The position numbers and the translations under genes are program-made. A stretch of DNA of 64,000 bases. It comes from Pseudomonas sp. GTDB taxonomy: Bacteria; Pseudomonadota; Gammaproteobacteria; Pseudomonadales; Pseudomonadaceae. The notes under the pieces were generated by a model, which saw nothing but the letters and a program-made list of their open reading frames with translations, did not search any database and was not told the origin of the DNA. Of this stretch, positions 63,877 to 64,000 are shown piece after piece. The stretch lies in the NCBI RefSeq assembly GCF_030683065.1, contig NZ_JAUXMX010000007.1, positions 62,001 to 126,000 of the forward strand. Reading direction: 5' to 3'. How positions within the stretch are numbered: the first letter of the stretch is position 1; every line of letters starts with the position of its first letter.

Positions 63877-64000
63877 TTATAGTTTCGACTCCAGCACCAG
63901 CAGATCCTGCTCAACCCGCCAGCCGACCCGACCAAGGAAGCTCATGCCGAGCAGCGCCTCGGTGGGCGAGCCGCCTTCCAGCACGACCCCCTCGACCCCA
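63877..64000 (-). CDS. Retropepsin-like aspartic protease family protein (3' end only)
   Basis: The last 40 codons of a leftward gene that begins beyond the window are present. The readable end contains EALLGMSFLGRVGWRVEQ and LLVLESKL. The LLGMSFL block near the C-terminus is typical of TIGR02281-type retropepsin-like (clan AA) proteases of proteobacteria, which are membrane-anchored and have one conserved DTG site, not visible here. The function is unknown. Confidence 0.65.
   Translation of the reverse strand, partial: GVEGVVLEGGSPTEALLGMSFLGRVGWRVEQDLLVLESKL

Noticed and set aside
1..64000. CRISPR arrays, tRNA or rRNA genes, prophage
   Set aside because: No regularly spaced direct repeats, no tRNA/rRNA-like sequence and no phage structural genes were seen on reading both strands.

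Overview
The window is about 64 kb of high-GC chromosome that reads as a gamma-proteobacterium of the genus Pseudomonas. The evidence is the run of housekeeping loci (proA-nadD-rsfS-rlmH-mrdA-rodA-mltB-rlpA-dacC-ybeD-lipB, mpl, ppa, xseB-ispA, dxs, ribA), Pseudomonas-style ArfA, and REP-like palindromes of the GTAGCCCGGAT and TGTAGGAGC types. As far as I recall, the backbone order follows the P. aeruginosa PAO1 interval PA3992-PA4047. I see no rRNA, tRNA, CRISPR array, transposase or phage gene.

Left part (1-18.2 kb). A short arfA gene with an internal regulatory hairpin is followed by a lipoprotein lytic transglycosylase, a formate/nitrite-type channel, and an unusual lipoyl synthase gene that runs convergently towards lipB. 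From 4.0 to 14.3 kb a long leftward cluster joins lipoate transfer (lipB, ybeD), peptidoglycan remodelling and cell elongation (dacC, rlpA, mltB, rodA, mrdA), ribosome functions (rlmH, rsfS), NAD synthesis (nadD) and proline synthesis (proA). Divergent from it are mpg and a DedA-PAP2 fusion, then a LON-substrate-binding-domain protein and an lrgAB pair.

Middle part (18.4-39.6 kb). This holds a MaoC-like hydratase, a MORN-repeat/C13 caspase-like lipoprotein, small enzymes, and two large GGDEF-EAL proteins flanking an orphan Stealth phosphotransferase. Next is a two-component pair resembling BfiSR. It is divergent from an acyl-CoA catabolic run (acyl-CoA synthetase, NCS2-like permease, DmdC-type acyl-CoA dehydrogenase, thiolase, metallo-hydrolase). 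An AT-rich intergenic region with an operator-like palindrome separates the two.

Right part (39.6-64 kb). Here lie a small lipoprotein, ubiX, mpl, a GNAT enzyme, a degenerate phosphatase/kinase fusion, mtfA and ppa. A periplasmic binding lipoprotein overlaps a third GGDEF-EAL protein. Then come a TSUP transporter and xseB-ispA. The usual ispA-dxs neighbourhood is split by a LysR / acyl-CoA ligase / single-chain biotin-dependent carboxylase module bounded on both sides by near-identical REP pairs. After dxs come a cobalamin riboswitch with a ribosome-site-masking hairpin, btuB, a large REP palindrome, a small membrane protein with ribA, and the 3' end of a retropepsin-like protease gene.

Themes: cell-wall growth and turnover, c-di-GMP signalling (three dual-domain proteins with intact motifs), and two separate CoA-ester metabolic modules. 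Functions are assigned from motifs and family knowledge. Nothing was searched or computed beyond reading the sequence.
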